64,000 nucleotides of DNA from Isochrysis galbana (GCA_018136815.1 CM030934.1:1520979-1584978); one strand, 5' to 3'; positions 19,440-29,632 are shown, numbered from the stretch's first letter. Made by a program: numbers and translations. Notes: generated by a model not told the origin, from the letters alone.

Positions 19440-20692
19440 GTGCCCAACCCCTGGCACAGGCGTCCTTCGTGGCCCAGTCTCCCCAGCCGCTTTGGGTACG
19501 GCTCAGGTGAGCCGGCGCCAGCTAGAGGCACCACCAGCGCCCACTCGGTCGCCATGGCGTCGCAGAACTCGCCCGCTGAGTCGCCGGGCCAGGCGCGCGC
19601 GTCGGCACGCAACACTGACGAAAACGTCCTTCGAGACGAGGAGGGGCCAAGGGGGTCGCGCAGCGGGCGTCCCAGGCGACGGGCAAGCGGCCAAGGATCA
19701 TACACAGACGGTGGGCGCGCCCCACCGCCCCACCGTCGGAAGATACGAAGCAGCAGGCTCTACACGCCATATGCTGCTGGTACCAACCGCGCGCCGACCA
19801 CTCGAAGCGCAAGACGAAGGCGCAATGGGCGAGCGCTTTTGGGATAGACAGGCAGCGCTTCACATACTGGGAGAAGCACATGGGCGAGGAGACCCTCGAC
19901 CGCATGCATCATACGCCGAGGCGTCGTACCTTTGCCACGTGTTCCTGGTTCCTGGGGAAGAAAAGAGCGACGGAGAGGGAGAGGGAGAGGGGGAGGCCAA
20001 CAACCCCGATTCGCCGAGGCATCCGCCAACCGACGAGGGCGAGCTCTACGGATACAAGCTGGAGGAGCTGAAGAAGCGTTTGCAGCTTGGCTGCACCCGC
20101 ATAGGTGATGGCCGCGAGTATGGCGCCGGCCGCACGCGTGGTATGTACCGTGAGGGAGTGAAGTGGGCGGCGAGGGAGATGGTTGCAGGTTGCAGGGGGG
20201 CTGCCCATGGATGGCCGGAAGGAGGCTGCGCGTGTTCTGCAGCAAAGGCTGGGGATTAGGGTGTCATACTGGCCGCTGAATGCAGCGGCCACGCAGGCCA
20301 AGGCAATGGCGGCAGTGGAAGGGGACGAAGACAAGGCGGCGTTCGTGGTGAGTCCCATCGTGTCATGTAGGTAGGAAGTGCCTGTTGCCATGGGAGGCTC
20401 GCAAGCGTTTGTACATGTGGGCATCCGCACTGCGCGCAATGGACGTGCGCGTGTGCCGCCCCCTTGTCATTGGCACGGTGAACATGCTCATTAAGGACAC
20501 GGAGGTCGCGGAGTTGTTTCGGCACAGGTCAGTCCAATCTGAGTGGAATGCTCGTTTCAAGAAACAGGTTGAAATCTCTGAAGGGAAAGTGAAGCGCATC
20601 GAGATCGACAGAAAGAGAAAGAGGTGGTGCACGTCGGCGAATGTCGAGCTTCCCATGTGGCAGAAGATCGCGCATAACCGCGCCACTTGACG
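19440..20692 (+). pseudogene. DDE transposase-like remnant with HTH regions, frameshifted
   Basis: Three pieces in different frames read as protein. First, 19746-19980: HAICCWYQPRADHSKRKTKA then QWASAFGIDRQRFTYWEKHM, which resembles a helix-turn-helix. Second, 20040-20300: ELYGYKLEELKKRLQLGC and AARVLQQRLGIRVSYWPLNA. Third, 20386-20690: LPWEARKRLYMWASALRAMD then RPLVIGTVNMLIKD and VQSEWNARFKKQ, which matches the spacing of CENP-B/Tc5-type DNA-binding domains in pogo-like transposases. No catalytic DDE region follows. The assignment to a pogo-like element is inference; an unknown, recently broken host gene is the alternative. Confidence 0.35.
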
Positions 20693-20762
20693 AGGTAGCA
20701 GCGTAGCAGCGATTATCTCCCCGGCCCTTGCGATCCAGAAGGGACTCCACAATGAACTCATC

Positions 20763-20905
20763 TAGGGGTTGGCCAAAATATGTAGGAAAATGAGCCCAAA
20801 TATGTTGCAAAAATATGTCAAAAATATCAAAAAAGCCACCCAAATATGTTGTAAATATCACGTTATACGACGCTATGCCACGTATCACGTTCTAAAAATA
20901 ACGCT
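20763..20905 (+). repeat. hAT-like terminus with ATATG subterminal repeats
   Basis: TAGGGGTTGGCCAAAATATG is followed by five or more AAATATGT units (GAGCCCAAATATGTTGC, AAAAATATGTC, CACCCAAATATGTTG). Similar subterminal arrays occur at 22870-22920 and 35750-35870. Confidence 0.45.
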
Positions 20906-20934
20906 ATGCTACACGCAACACGGAGCTATACACG

Positions 20935-21163
<229 letters not shown>

Positions 21164-21289
21164 TTCAATCAAGTTACTCAGGCGCAGGCTTCCTGCCCCT
21201 TACGCTTGTTGCGATGTTGCGATTGTTGTATCGCAGCATGCTGATGAGAGACTGAAACCCCAAGTTTGGTTTTTTTTTCGACTGATGCC

Positions 21290-21628
21290 CCAATTATTGG
21301 GCTCCAAAAAACTTTTGGGCGAGGGCGTTTTTGCGATTTCTTCGAAGAAGACTACGACGTCTTCCCATTGGCTAGCCTGTTGGGTGGCCTCGCGTTCTGG
21401 TTACTGCTTCCAAGCGCACTCATCGGTATCTTGGAGTTGTCGTGGAAGGGCAACTTGAAGAGGGCCGGTATTGCGATCGGGGTGCTCTTTGTGCTTTGTA
21501 TCCTTGTCCTGCTGACGTTATGGAAGACGAAAATTTTCCGCTTTTACAAGACGAACAAGATGAACCTGTCCCGGCAGGGGAAGGAGACATTGCAACAGGC
21601 TGCACAAAGACGCAGCAAGAGGACATAA
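21290..21628 (+). CDS. Two-helix membrane protein fragment, unknown
   Basis: An open frame without an ATG at its beginning. Two clear hydrophobic segments are present, PLASLLGGLAFWLLLPSALI and RAGIAIGVLFVLCILVLLTL, joined by a short charged loop and followed by a basic tail (KTKIFRFYKTNK). The lack of a start codon suggests an internal exon or a decayed gene; the beginning (GLQKTFGRG) overlaps sequence related to the 228-bp tandem repeat (GGGCTCCAAAAAACTTTTGG). No family recognised. Confidence 0.3.
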   Translation, partial: PIIGLQKTFGRGRFCDFFEEDYDVFPLASLLGGLAFWLLLPSALIGILELSWKGNLKRAGIAIGVLFVLCILVLLTLWKTKIFRFYKTNKMNLSRQGKETLQQAAQRRSKRT

Positions 21629-21715
21629 AACCCGTCACGAAACACAAACACCCACAACAAACCACACACTACCCACACATCGCGACAAGTCCTAAAGATT
21701 TTTTCCCCCCCGCCC

Positions 21716-22105
21716 TCAGGTTGCATGCGCAGCTGCCGAATTAGCTTCGAATCGGAGTTGGCACGCCCGGTAAAACTTCCCCCCGGGCGCATAGCACGCG
21801 TGCTTCACCGCCTCCTGGATCCTTCGGACGGCCTCTTGGTGCGTCACGGGGATGACGCACACCCCCGCCGCGACGCGGCAGGCCACGGGTGACGGCCGCG
21901 TGGTGGGCTTGGAGGAGACGATGGCGGCCGAGTCGCGCCTTGCCTGTGCGTCCTGAAGACTGTCAATGGCGCGCACCACCGCACGGTGGTCGTCCCCGGC
22001 CTGTTCCGCAGCGTGCGCCTTGAGGTCGTGCATTGTGGCAAACTTGCACGCGCAGCAGCGCTGGGTTTCTGCCAGGATGACGGGGCGCGTGGGCCGAGCG
22101 CGCAT
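21716..22105 (-). CDS. Hypothetical protein, doubtful
   Basis: Minus-strand frame from the ATG at 22105, about 129 codons. It contains CCACKFATMHDLKAHAAEQ, a C-x2-C ... H-x4-H spacing that is too short for a classical C2H2 finger, and QEAVRRIQEAVKHACYAPGG. The start lies in the first unit of a tandem repeat, so the N terminus is suspect. I cannot assign a function. Confidence 0.2.
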   Translation of the reverse strand: MRARPTRPVILAETQRCCACKFATMHDLKAHAAEQAGDDHRAVVRAIDSLQDAQARRDSAAIVSSKPTTRPSPVACRVAAGVCVIPVTHQEAVRRIQEAVKHACYAPGGKFYRACQLRFEANSAAAHAT

Positions 22106-22678
22106 GCGCGCGTGCACGGCCGGATGGGCTCCAAAAAACTTTTGGGGCGAGGAGGTGATGCCAACACGACGAACACTCGGTGGGGAGTGTGCACGACCTC
22201 TGGCCAGAAAAGAGTTTGTCAGCCCCCCCCTCTCATACTAACTTTAAAGTACACTTGTATCCAATACTAACTTTAAACTACACCCGTGCCTCAATACTAA
22301 CCTTATACTGCACGCGTGCGCCGAGCGCGCATGCGCGCGTGCACGGCCGGATGGGCTCCAAAAAACTTTTGGGGCGAGGAGGTGATGCCAACACGACGAA
22401 CACTCGGTGGGGAGTGTGCACGACCTCTGGCCAGAAAAGAGTTTGTCAGACCCCCCTCCCTCATACTAACTTTAAAGTACACTTGTATCCAATACTAACT
22501 TTAAACTACACCCGTGCCTCAATACTAACCTTATACTGCACGCGTGCGCCGAGCGCGCATGCGCGCGTGCACGGCCGGATGGGCTCCAAAAAACTTTTGG
22601 GGCGAGGAGGTGATGCCAACACGACGAACACTCGGTGGGGAGTGCGCACGTCCTCTGGCCAGAAAAGAGTTTGTCAGA
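22083..22678 (+). repeat. Tandem repeat, about 228-bp unit, 2.6 copies
   Basis: Units recur at offsets of 227 and 228 bp (GGCTCCAAAAAACTTTTGGG at 22127, 22354, 22582). Each unit holds GCGCGCATGCGCGCGTGCAC and a nested triplet of about 30-bp subrepeats ATACTAAC(T/C)TTA(A/T)A.TACAC. The copies are almost identical, indicating recent expansion. Confidence 0.95.
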
Positions 22679-22859
22679 CCGAGATCGCTCGATCAGTAAT
22701 ACTGGGAGGCCGTCACCATGAGTCTGCAGCCGACGCCCCCTTCTCTTTCAGGGAGGAGCGATGGCAGAGCCGAGGAGAGCAACGTGCAACGTCAGAGCTC
22801 GCGAGAGCCGAAAGGCGGGCGCAGCTGGGAGCGGTGGCTGGGGCACCCCCTTTTTTTGT

Positions 22860-22920
22860 CACAATGATATTAATGCTACATATTTGGGTTGGCCAAACTA
22901 CATATTCTGGCCTGGGCCTA
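22860..22920 (-). repeat. hAT-like terminus, right-hand end
   Basis: Reading the minus strand from 22920: TAGGCCCAGGCCAGAATATG then TAGTTTGGCCAACCC and AAATATGTAG. The first 13 nt equal those of the element at 52201-53434. No matching left end with the same 8-bp flank was found. Confidence 0.5.
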
Positions 22921-22930
22921 GCGTGCGAGC

Positions 22931-23530
22931 TACCAGTGACCCCCCACCCTGCTCGCGAGAGCTCTGGGCTCTGCATGGCCACCAGGCCACCACCTCCAGA
23001 CCACCAGGCCATTCTTCGGCAGATCGCGGGCGATCGGACGTCGCGGAAGCTCCGCGTTTCTAATAGTGATGCGCCCCACATTCACCACTCTGATTCCCTC
23101 CCGTGAGCTCCCGCCTCAATCTCCCAAAATAGACCGCCACGCGCGGGGGAAGGGAGGGGGGTCCCTCACCGACACCGACGCCATTGCCCTTCGTTCGTGG
23201 GGCGGGAGGGGGTCGTTCGGAGGGGGGAGGCGGTTGGCGGGGCAGGTAGGGGGGGACCTTGCGGGATCCTTGGACACCCAGGGGAGGTGGGAAATAGTGG
23301 TTAAAATGAATGAGTGACCGGGCTACAATCTCCCAAAAAATAGACCGCCACGCGCGGGGGAGCAAGGGCATTACGGGCCACTCACCGACGCCATTGCCTT
23401 TCGTGGGGCGGGAGGGGGTTGTTCGGAGGGGGGAAGCGGCTGGCGGGGCAGGTAGGGGGGACCCTGCGGGATCCTTGGACACCCAGGGGAGGTGGGAGAT
23501 AGTGCTTAAAAAGAGTGAGTGACCGGGCTA
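22931..23530 (+). repeat. Dispersed repeat family D, one full copy plus a tandem partial
   Basis: 22931-23328 matches 10611-10979; 23329-23530 repeats its second half (AATAGACCGCCACGCGCGGG ... CCTTGGACACCCAGGGGAGG). Both end GAGTGACCGGGCTA. Confidence 0.85.
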
Positions 23531-23689
23531 TTAGTAGTCAAAAAGCCCTGTTTGACCGCCCAATACCAATACCCCGAGATGGGGGTATGCGCGGTTGGCG
23601 TATGGCTCGTCCGGTGTACTCGTATGTGGTTAGGGATGCTAGCATGCTAGCTAACAAGATGTCCTACGACGCTATTAAGTTCTAACGGG

Positions 23690-23795
23690 TGGTCTTTCGC
23701 CCCAGTCTACCCGCTATTCTCCTCTCAACAGGAATTTCTATGTCAACTTTACTGCCCCTAATTTGCCATGCGGCCCAGTAATGGAACAGAGGTAG
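23690..23795 (-). mobile_element. Tc1/mariner-type element end just upstream of GCP4
   Basis: On the minus strand this matches 33451-33560: CTACCTCTGTTCCATTACTG, AGTAAAGTTGACATAG, AATAGCGGGTA and CTGGGGCGAAAGACCACC. The terminus faces the GCP4 start, 76 bp away. The rest of the element is not visible. Confidence 0.75.
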
Positions 23796-23871
23796 TAGTA
23801 GAGTATTTGGCGGACAGTGTCTCGCCAGATTCTTGGCGGGAGAGTGCGCTTGGCGCCAGGCGCGGGTCACG

Positions 23872-25899
23872 ATGGGCGCCGCCTCGCTGCAGGCCGAGCT
23901 GATCTATGCCCTGCTCGGATTCAGCGGGCAGGTGATCGTCCAGATGGATCAGGGCCGGCTCGGCCTCGCCGACGGGCTGCCCATTGACCCGTCCGAGCGC
24001 AGGCTTGTCCTGGGTATCCTCTCGATCAGTGAATGCTACGCAGCGCTCGACCGCTTCCTCTCAGCTGAGCTCTTCGATTGGCAGCGGGCTTCGGTGGGGA
24101 GAGACCCATATATGGTGGCGCTTGCGAATGGGGTCGATGAGTGCCTCGCGCCATACCGCACACGCGTGCTCGAGCTCGAGCAGCAGCTGCTGCACGAGAA
24201 ACTGCCCATCACTATGATGCAGCTCGGAGTGGCCGAATTCGGGGTGATGCTCCCGCTGATGCGCACGCTGGTGGATCGTGTGCGGTCGGAGGGAGTTAGT
24301 GCTGTGACCCTGCTCGATCTCCTTTCGGAGGCAGCAGCCGGTGCTGTTGGCAGCGGACGACAGTGCATCGAATCAATCCTGTGGCACGTCCAACGTGTCT
24401 TCCTCTCGCAGCTATCAATGTGGGTGCTGTACGGAGAACTCCTTCCGGCCCCCTCGGCGTCCTTCTTTATCCAGCGCGCACGCCGCAACGAGGGTGCGGC
24501 CACAACTGTGAATTTAACCAAGGTCTCGCCCTCTGCGCCGGCGTTGCAAACGTGGCGAGATGAGGGATGGGGTGAGTTTGAGGTGGCCGTACAGCTCAAA
24601 CCCAGGTTACTCTCCATGAAACTTGCTGAGCGAGCGCTCTTCACGGGCAAAGCTGTGCGGGTGCTACGTGCTGCCGAGGCGAGTGGGGACAGGAACGCAC
24701 ATGAGGTGAGCGATGCCGAGGCTGTCCTGGATATCACTGGTTTCGATGATCAAGTAGCTGGGGAGCCATATTTTCAACGGGATGCCACCAAACCGGCAAA
24801 CTCGCAAATCGGCCAGCATGGCAGAAGTGTCCGGGAGATGCGCAGACTCTTTGCCAGCTTCACGGAGGAGCTGGCTGAGCTGCGCACGGTACGGCGGCTC
24901 GCCAACATGGGCGAGATTGATGAGCTCATTGGTCGGATGGCGTCTGTCGCCTCACTGCTTCTCTGGCAGCACTTGCACTATGAGTGCAAATTATCGGGAC
25001 TCCTAAGCGCGCTGAAGGGCTACTTCCTTCTGGGAAGAGGCGAGCTGTACCACCGGCTTGTTCTCGAGCTGAGAGAGTCGATGGTCGCCCTACCTAGCGC
25101 ACGACTCGACCTTGCAACCGCCTTGTCACACGCAACCTCCGGGGCTGAGCCAGACGTTGATGGTCATATGCAACGCTTGCGTTTGTTCCTGCCACCGGCA
25201 GAGCGTGGGATGTCTGCATATGATGCTTGGCGACGGCTTGGCTTGCGCTTGCCCATCCCCTTCCCGCTTTCACTGCTTGTCGACGCGCCGTCGTTGGAGG
25301 CGTACTCAGAGTTATTCTCCTTTCTGTTTACGGTGAAGAGGGTCCAGATGGAGCTTCACATGGCGTGGGCGAGCCAAATGGAAAAAGCGCTGCCCATCGC
25401 CCATCGGGCTAAGCTGTTGCCGGTTTGGCAATTGCGTGCGCACATGGCTTTCCTCATTGATAATTTGCAGTACTACCTGCAAGTTGACGTTCTCGACGCG
25501 CAGTGGCAAGTCCTTACCGAGGCTGCAGCGGGAAGCAAGGATTTCGAGGCGCTCGCCTCCACCCATGCAGCAACTCTTGCGGCCCTCTCATCCCAATGTT
25601 TCCTCCGAGCAGGGTCAGTCTCGTCTGCACTTCATCAGATTTTCCAGCTGTGCCTCTCTCTCTGTAGGATGATCGAGCACGCGGACGTCGGGCTACGGGA
25701 CGTGCCGTCGTGGGAAGCGCAGGTAGCGATGGTACGCGACGAATTCAGTCGGCAGACCGCTTTTCTCCTCGCTTTCCTCTCAAATGTGTCGAGCCCGCAA
25801 GCCTCGCCACACCTAGGACAATTACTCCTTCGGCTGAATTTCAACGAAGCGTGCAGCATGCTCCAGGCAGGGTCGTTCGGAGTGAGACAGCGCGACTAG
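23872..25899 (+). CDS. GCP4: Gamma-tubulin complex component 4 (GCP4)
   Basis: 675 residues in one exon from the ATG at 23872 (MGAASLQAELIYALLGFSGQ); the longer frame begins only at a TTG. Length equals that of animal and plant GCP4 (about 660-670). Family signatures throughout: ECLAPYRTRVLELEQQLL, QLSMWVLYGELLP, AERALFTGKAVRVL, LKGYFLLGRGELYHRL, HMAFLIDNLQYYLQVDVLDA and the C-terminal QLLLRLNFNEA. GCP4 binds gamma-tubulin through its GRIP2 half and forms part of the gamma-tubulin ring complex that nucleates microtubules. The promoter side carries a Tc1/mariner-type element end. No truncation seen. Confidence 0.95.
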   Translation: MGAASLQAELIYALLGFSGQVIVQMDQGRLGLADGLPIDPSERRLVLGILSISECYAALDRFLSAELFDWQRASVGRDPYMVALANGVDECLAPYRTRVLELEQQLLHEKLPITMMQLGVAEFGVMLPLMRTLVDRVRSEGVSAVTLLDLLSEAAAGAVGSGRQCIESILWHVQRVFLSQLSMWVLYGELLPAPSASFFIQRARRNEGAATTVNLTKVSPSAPALQTWRDEGWGEFEVAVQLKPRLLSMKLAERALFTGKAVRVLRAAEASGDRNAHEVSDAEAVLDITGFDDQVAGEPYFQRDATKPANSQIGQHGRSVREMRRLFASFTEELAELRTVRRLANMGEIDELIGRMASVASLLLWQHLHYECKLSGLLSALKGYFLLGRGELYHRLVLELRESMVALPSARLDLATALSHATSGAEPDVDGHMQRLRLFLPPAERGMSAYDAWRRLGLRLPIPFPLSLLVDAPSLEAYSELFSFLFTVKRVQMELHMAWASQMEKALPIAHRAKLLPVWQLRAHMAFLIDNLQYYLQVDVLDAQWQVLTEAAAGSKDFEALASTHAATLAALSSQCFLRAGSVSSALHQIFQLCLSLCRMIEHADVGLRDVPSWEAQVAMVRDEFSRQTAFLLAFLSNVSSPQASPHLGQLLLRLNFNEACSMLQAGSFGVRQRD

Positions 25900-26049
25900 C
25901 GATTACGTCGACTTTCGCATGTAGACAGTTGAGGTGGGCGGGGGATTCGTCGGGCGTGGGCGGAGGATGCGGGATGGCTCCTCGCTGTCGGGCTGGAAGC
26001 CGGAAGTTCCGTCTTATATGATATCATATGTTGAGCCCCATTCATCCAT

Positions 26050-26290
26050 TGTCTGAGTAAAAATATTTTTTTAATATTCTCGCCACACGCGCGGCCCTGC
26101 ATGTCTACCTTGCAGCCAGGCCCGCTTCCCTTATCACTCCTTCCACCTGCTTCGCGCTCGTCCGCCCTCGTGTTGTACTATACTTAGGGGCTCAGTGTAG
26201 GGCGGTTTCCTGTGTCAGGCGGCGTGCACCGATACTCGATGGTCTAGTTCTCTACTCCCTCCTGCGCCATCGGGCTATCGGCTCTTTCGT
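26050..26290 (-). mobile_element. Family A LINE tail, 5'-truncated
   Basis: Minus-strand 3' end GGCGAGAATATTAAAAAAAT at 26092 to about 26070, preceded upstream by the conserved 3' UTR blocks (AAGTATAGTACAACACGAGG, GCCCGATGGCGCAGGAGG-like sequence to 26290). Confidence 0.75.
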
Positions 26291-26309
26291 GTTTTCTCTC
26301 TGTTGTACG

Positions 26310-26954
26310 TCAGAGTGGGTTTAGGGCGTTGTGAGGTATGGGAGTTGTGATTGTGAGTTGTGAGCAACAATTCGTTGTGAGGGCTTTTTTTGGCGCGTCA
26401 GGCCTCGCCTTCTGGTCTAAGGGGGCCGCAGGCGCCGTGGAAGCACAACCGCGCGGGCGCCATTCATCGCGAGCCTTGATCTCTCGTAGCAAATTCTGGC
26501 GAGAGACGATCCCCCTTCGTTTACTACCTACGCGTGGATGGGCAGCGACAAACAACCTCGAGAGCAAAGAGCTGAGTACGGCAAACGTCGATCCGAATGA
26601 CGACGGATGAATAGAAGAAGTGGGCAAGAATGTACAGTGACAAACACCCAATAAAGGGACCCCCTCTTTTGGAGGAGGCGGTGCGTGACGTGTCCTCACA
26701 ATTCGGTACAGTGGACGCGGGCAGGTCGCGTTGGCAGCGTTCGAAAGAGCCTCTGGGGCCCGACTGCAGTAGGCCATAGCGAGCGTGATTTCGTCGCTCG
26801 CGGGTAGATCTTTGCGGCAAAGTAGTAGGGAATGCATAGTATAGCCCCAATCCACTGGGTCGAGCGTCTTACTTATGTTCCCTGTGAGTCTGTATGTGTG
26901 AATCTGCCCGTGGGTCGTTGATTGAACGTCAATGACCGTAGTCTTCTTCAACAT
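26310..26954 (-). CDS. Hypothetical protein, weak
   Basis: Minus-strand frame of 214 codons from the ATG at 26954 (MLKKTTVIDVQSTTHGQIHT). No motif, no clear hydrophobic segment, and Ser/Pro/Ala-rich later half. It may be coding, but nothing except the open frame supports it. Confidence 0.2.
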   Translation of the reverse strand: MLKKTTVIDVQSTTHGQIHTYRLTGNISKTLDPVDWGYTMHSLLLCRKDLPASDEITLAMAYCSRAPEALSNAANATCPRPLYRIVRTRHAPPPPKEGVPLLGVCHCTFLPTSSIHPSSFGSTFAVLSSLLSRLFVAAHPRVGSKRRGIVSRQNLLREIKARDEWRPRGCASTAPAAPLDQKARPDAPKKALTTNCCSQLTITTPIPHNALNPL

Positions 26955-27047
26955 TCGTATACAAAAAATTCGCTTTTCGCGTTCGAGTTTTTAGGTTTCA
27001 AGCTGAGTGAGGGTCTATTAGATAGCGACTGATTTAGGTGTTTGGGC

Positions 27048-27225
27048 ACAATAAAAAAACTTCTTAATGTTCTCGCCGCGCGCCCGACCTCGCACCCTTA
27101 CTGTGCAGCCACGTCCGCTCCTCTCCCCCCCCCCCTCCACCTGCCTTGCGGCCCGTCCCTCGTGCGCTACCTAGGGGCTGGGTGTGTGGGGTTTCCTGCA
27201 GCAGACGGCGTGTTCCGATCCCCGG
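27048..27225 (-). mobile_element. Family A LINE tail, 5'-truncated, near-identical to element 2
   Basis: The reverse complement of 40975-41144 is matched almost base for base (AAAAACTTCTTAATGTTCTC ... CAGCAGACGGCGTGTTCCGA). It is joined at 27226 to hAT transposase sequence, so it marks a young insertion into that transposon. Confidence 0.85.
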
Positions 27226-27827
27226 GCATCGCTGCGTTGGATGCACGTAAGAGGCACAAGATTCATGAGCTCTTGATGCCCAGGTGGGAGTACTTCCATG
27301 CCCCAGTCATGACTGCCGCCTATTGTTTGGAGCCTGAATATTGTCGTCGCAAATTTTCATCACAAGAGCTTAAGGAGCTAAAGGCTTGTTTGAAGCAGAT
27401 GGCGACCAGGGATCACTCTTATCCAGATATGTTAGCGGATCTCGCCGACTTTCAGGAGGCGTGCACTAGTGGCCTATTTGATCTCACTGATGATGTTGCA
27501 TTTTCTAATAGAGCTAAGACAATGGCATCATACAAATGGGCTAATGTGTACTTGTCTCATTGGCCTCACTTGAAGTGGGCTGCATGTCGTCTTCTCGCGC
27601 TGTCTTGCTCGGCGTCAGGGTGCGAGCGCTCTTGGTCCGTCGATCGAGGATTGGATTCACTCGAAGAAGCGCAACAGATTGGGCCAAACCACAGTAGAGA
27701 GGCTTGTGAGGTGCCACACTAATCTGGTCTTGGAGGATTTGTTGAAGGATTGGGAGTCCCATGTGCTGCCTTGGGAGCTAGAGATGGTTGTGGAGGAGCC
27801 AGAGGAGGACGAAAATGACTGTTAGCT
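27226..27827 (+). pseudogene. hAT transposase C-terminal region with a frameshift
   Basis: From about 27230 the frame reads ALDARKRHKIHELLMPRWEY, then FQEACTSGLFDLTDDVAFSN and the hAT dimerisation signature ACRLLALSCSASGCERSWSV. At about 27641 an indel shifts the frame; the true continuation is EDWIHSKKRNRLGQTTVERL ... VRCHTNLVLEDLLKDW to the stop at 27825. It parallels the copy at 9285-9659. The 5' half is replaced by the LINE tail. Non-functional. Confidence 0.8.
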
Positions 27828-27879
27828 CTGTTTCTGTTCCCGTTAGCCGTTGGTATTGTAACTATAGTTACTGACTTTA

Positions 27880-27965
27880 TAATACCTGATATTAGGCTAA
27901 TATCAGGTCTGATATCAGGTGTTAGGTTGTCAAAACCTGACGACCTGATCCCTGACGTCCCATCA
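27880..27965 (+). repeat. hAT terminus with CCTGATATCAG subterminal repeats
   Basis: ATACCTGATATTAGGC, CTGATATCAGGTG and AAACCTGACGACCTGA precede the terminal TGACGTCCCATC (27954-27965), the mirror of the terminus at 9118. Confidence 0.75.
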
Positions 27966-28042
27966 CTGCCGCCCGCCCTCCGCGCCCAGAGTTCCCCCGC
28001 CGAAAGAGTGAACGCACGGCGTGCACCTTCCTGGAAGTTGCT

Positions 28043-28440
28043 ATGCGCACGCACGGCGCCCCCGCGGGGGGAGGCTGATGCACATCGCGCCGTGCCCATG
28101 CACGGCGTGCACAATGTGATTGCAAGTCATCACACGTGCTGCGTAAAGAAACGTCTCTTATATTGCACGTTTACGTAGTTGTGGGCCTTTAGGTGGTACG
28201 CAGAGGGAAAAAGTCGGCATGCGCACGCACGGCGTCTCCGCGGGGGGGACCGATGCACATCGCGCCGTGCCCAATGCACGGCGTGCACAATGTGATTGCA
28301 AGTCATCACAGGTGCTCAGTGAGAACTATTCATTAAACTGCATGTTTATGTAGTTGTCGGCCTTAGAGGAAACGCAGAGGAAAAGCGTTTGCATGCGCAC
28401 GCACGGCGTCCCCGCGGGGAAACATGCACCGCGGGGAAAA
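28043..28440 (+). repeat. Tandem repeat, 174-176-bp unit, with GC-rich core
   Basis: The core ATGCGCACGCACGGCG recurs at 28043, 28219 and 28393, each followed by (T/C)CCGCGGGG. Units share GATGCACATCGCGCCGTGCC and TGTGATTGCAAGTCATCACA. The core also occurs inverted at about 5290-5320 and 53800-54010. Confidence 0.9.
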
Positions 28441-28570
28441 GCAGAGAAAAATGTTGTTATGCCCACGCACGGCTAGCCCTCATTTAATTTTAAAATACTG
28501 ATATATACATAACTATGGACATTTGATCGCTCAATTCGACTGATGCCCCACAATTGACGGAACGACACCT
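28434..28570 (+). repeat. Dispersed repeat with the unoccupied LINE target site
   Basis: Intact sequence across the point where the copy at 3001-5400 was split by family A element 1. Reading the minus strand, TTTTCCCCGCGGTGCATGTT runs without interruption. Confidence 0.85.
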
Positions 28571-28689
28571 TTCCCCCCCCCCTTCACGCGCCCACTCTGT
28601 TTACGTTAGTTTCCTACGTGTTACCGTGAGTGTGCGTGAGGTAGTGGTGTTCATTCAGGGTTTGTAAAGAGATTTTTATCCGGCGTTCT

Positions 28690-29080
28690 GCGACGAAGAG
28701 AGCGCGAGCGATGGTGTCGCTCCTCTCCCTCTCGGCCGCCCTGGTCATCAACGGCAACCTATACCCTCTGGACTACGCCGTACGCGACTGCAAAGAGCAA
28801 AGACCTCGGCACAGAAACAAGCCATCTGCCTAGCGGCACAGGAGGAGAGCGAGAACTCACAACTCACCGCTGGGTGGGGGCCGGTGCACCCGCCCCGCTA
28901 AAACCCATCATTATCCCTTATCCCCGCAACCTGGAATCTGGGCCCCTAAGTGGAGCACAGGGGCAGATGCCGCAAGGCGGGTAGTGAGGGAAGGAAGGGG
29001 GAAGGGCTTGGCTACTAGAATGTAGAATGAGTCTCATAGCCGCGAGCGAGGCGAGAATATTAAATAAAAGGTTTTTGGTC
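28690..29080 (+). mobile_element. Family A-like LINE remnant with internal deletion
   Basis: ALVINGNLYPLDYAVRDCK resembles LILIIDNKAVPVNYAIRACK of element 2 (about 39650-39710). After a jump the family A 3' UTR follows (CCCCTAAGTGGAGCAC, GCCGCAAGGCGGG) to GGCGAGAATATTAAATAAAA near 29070. No intact ORF. Confidence 0.6.
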
Positions 29081-29136
29081 CGCACACACCACACATCGTG
29101 CCAGCCACGACACATGAACGCGCATTACACATTACA

Positions 29137-29388
29137 CTACCTCTCCGAACAACAACCTGGATCGGGTGTACACCTTTCGACATATTCGGAGCCAGATGAC
29201 AATTGCAACTGGAACTCATCATTGCCGTTGGGATACACATCGAAAAAGAGAGTAGCATCTTGTCCTAAGGTTGCGCCGAGTGCGCAACAAAGCAGAAAAC
29301 GAGGCCTACGCGTGTCGCATGAGCGTGTATGGTGGCATGAAAGTGTGGAGCATGCGGTAGCGAAACAAGACAGACGATGTCCTATCAT
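29137..29388 (-). CDS. Possible exon of a secreted Cys-rich protein
   Basis: Minus-strand frame: PRFLLCCALGATLGQDA looks like a signal-peptide end, then TLFFDVYPNGNDEFQLQLSS and CTPDPGCCSER before a stop. A GAG|GTAGTG donor-like site lies at the end, so it could be an exon with the family A tail in its intron. No family recognised; low support. Confidence 0.2.
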   Translation of the reverse strand: MIGHRLSCFATACSTLSCHHTRSCDTRRPRFLLCCALGATLGQDATLFFDVYPNGNDEFQLQLSSGSEYVERCTPDPGCCSER

Positions 29389-29632
29389 CCACTAATGGGA
29401 GTGAAAAGAGTGGGGAGGAGGCATTTCCAACAATAATGTGGACCCGCAAACAAAATACTAACGTCACAAACAAGAGCACACAGCAAGCGGCGGCGGTTGT
29501 CTCGACAGTATTTTGTGAGCCAAGATATCGAGAGTGGTTGAACATATTAGTGTCAACGCCGCGCTCAAAGAGCAACAAACGCTCCAGGGAAGCGCGGTAT
29601 TGGGCATGGGCGGACTTCTAGTCTCCACACGT

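Noticed and set aside
22083-22678. CRISPR-like array
   Set aside because: Units are 228 bp and nearly identical throughout, without short repeats and unique spacers, and the genome is eukaryotic.
28043-28440. CRISPR-like array
   Set aside because: 176-bp tandem units with conserved rather than unique interiors.
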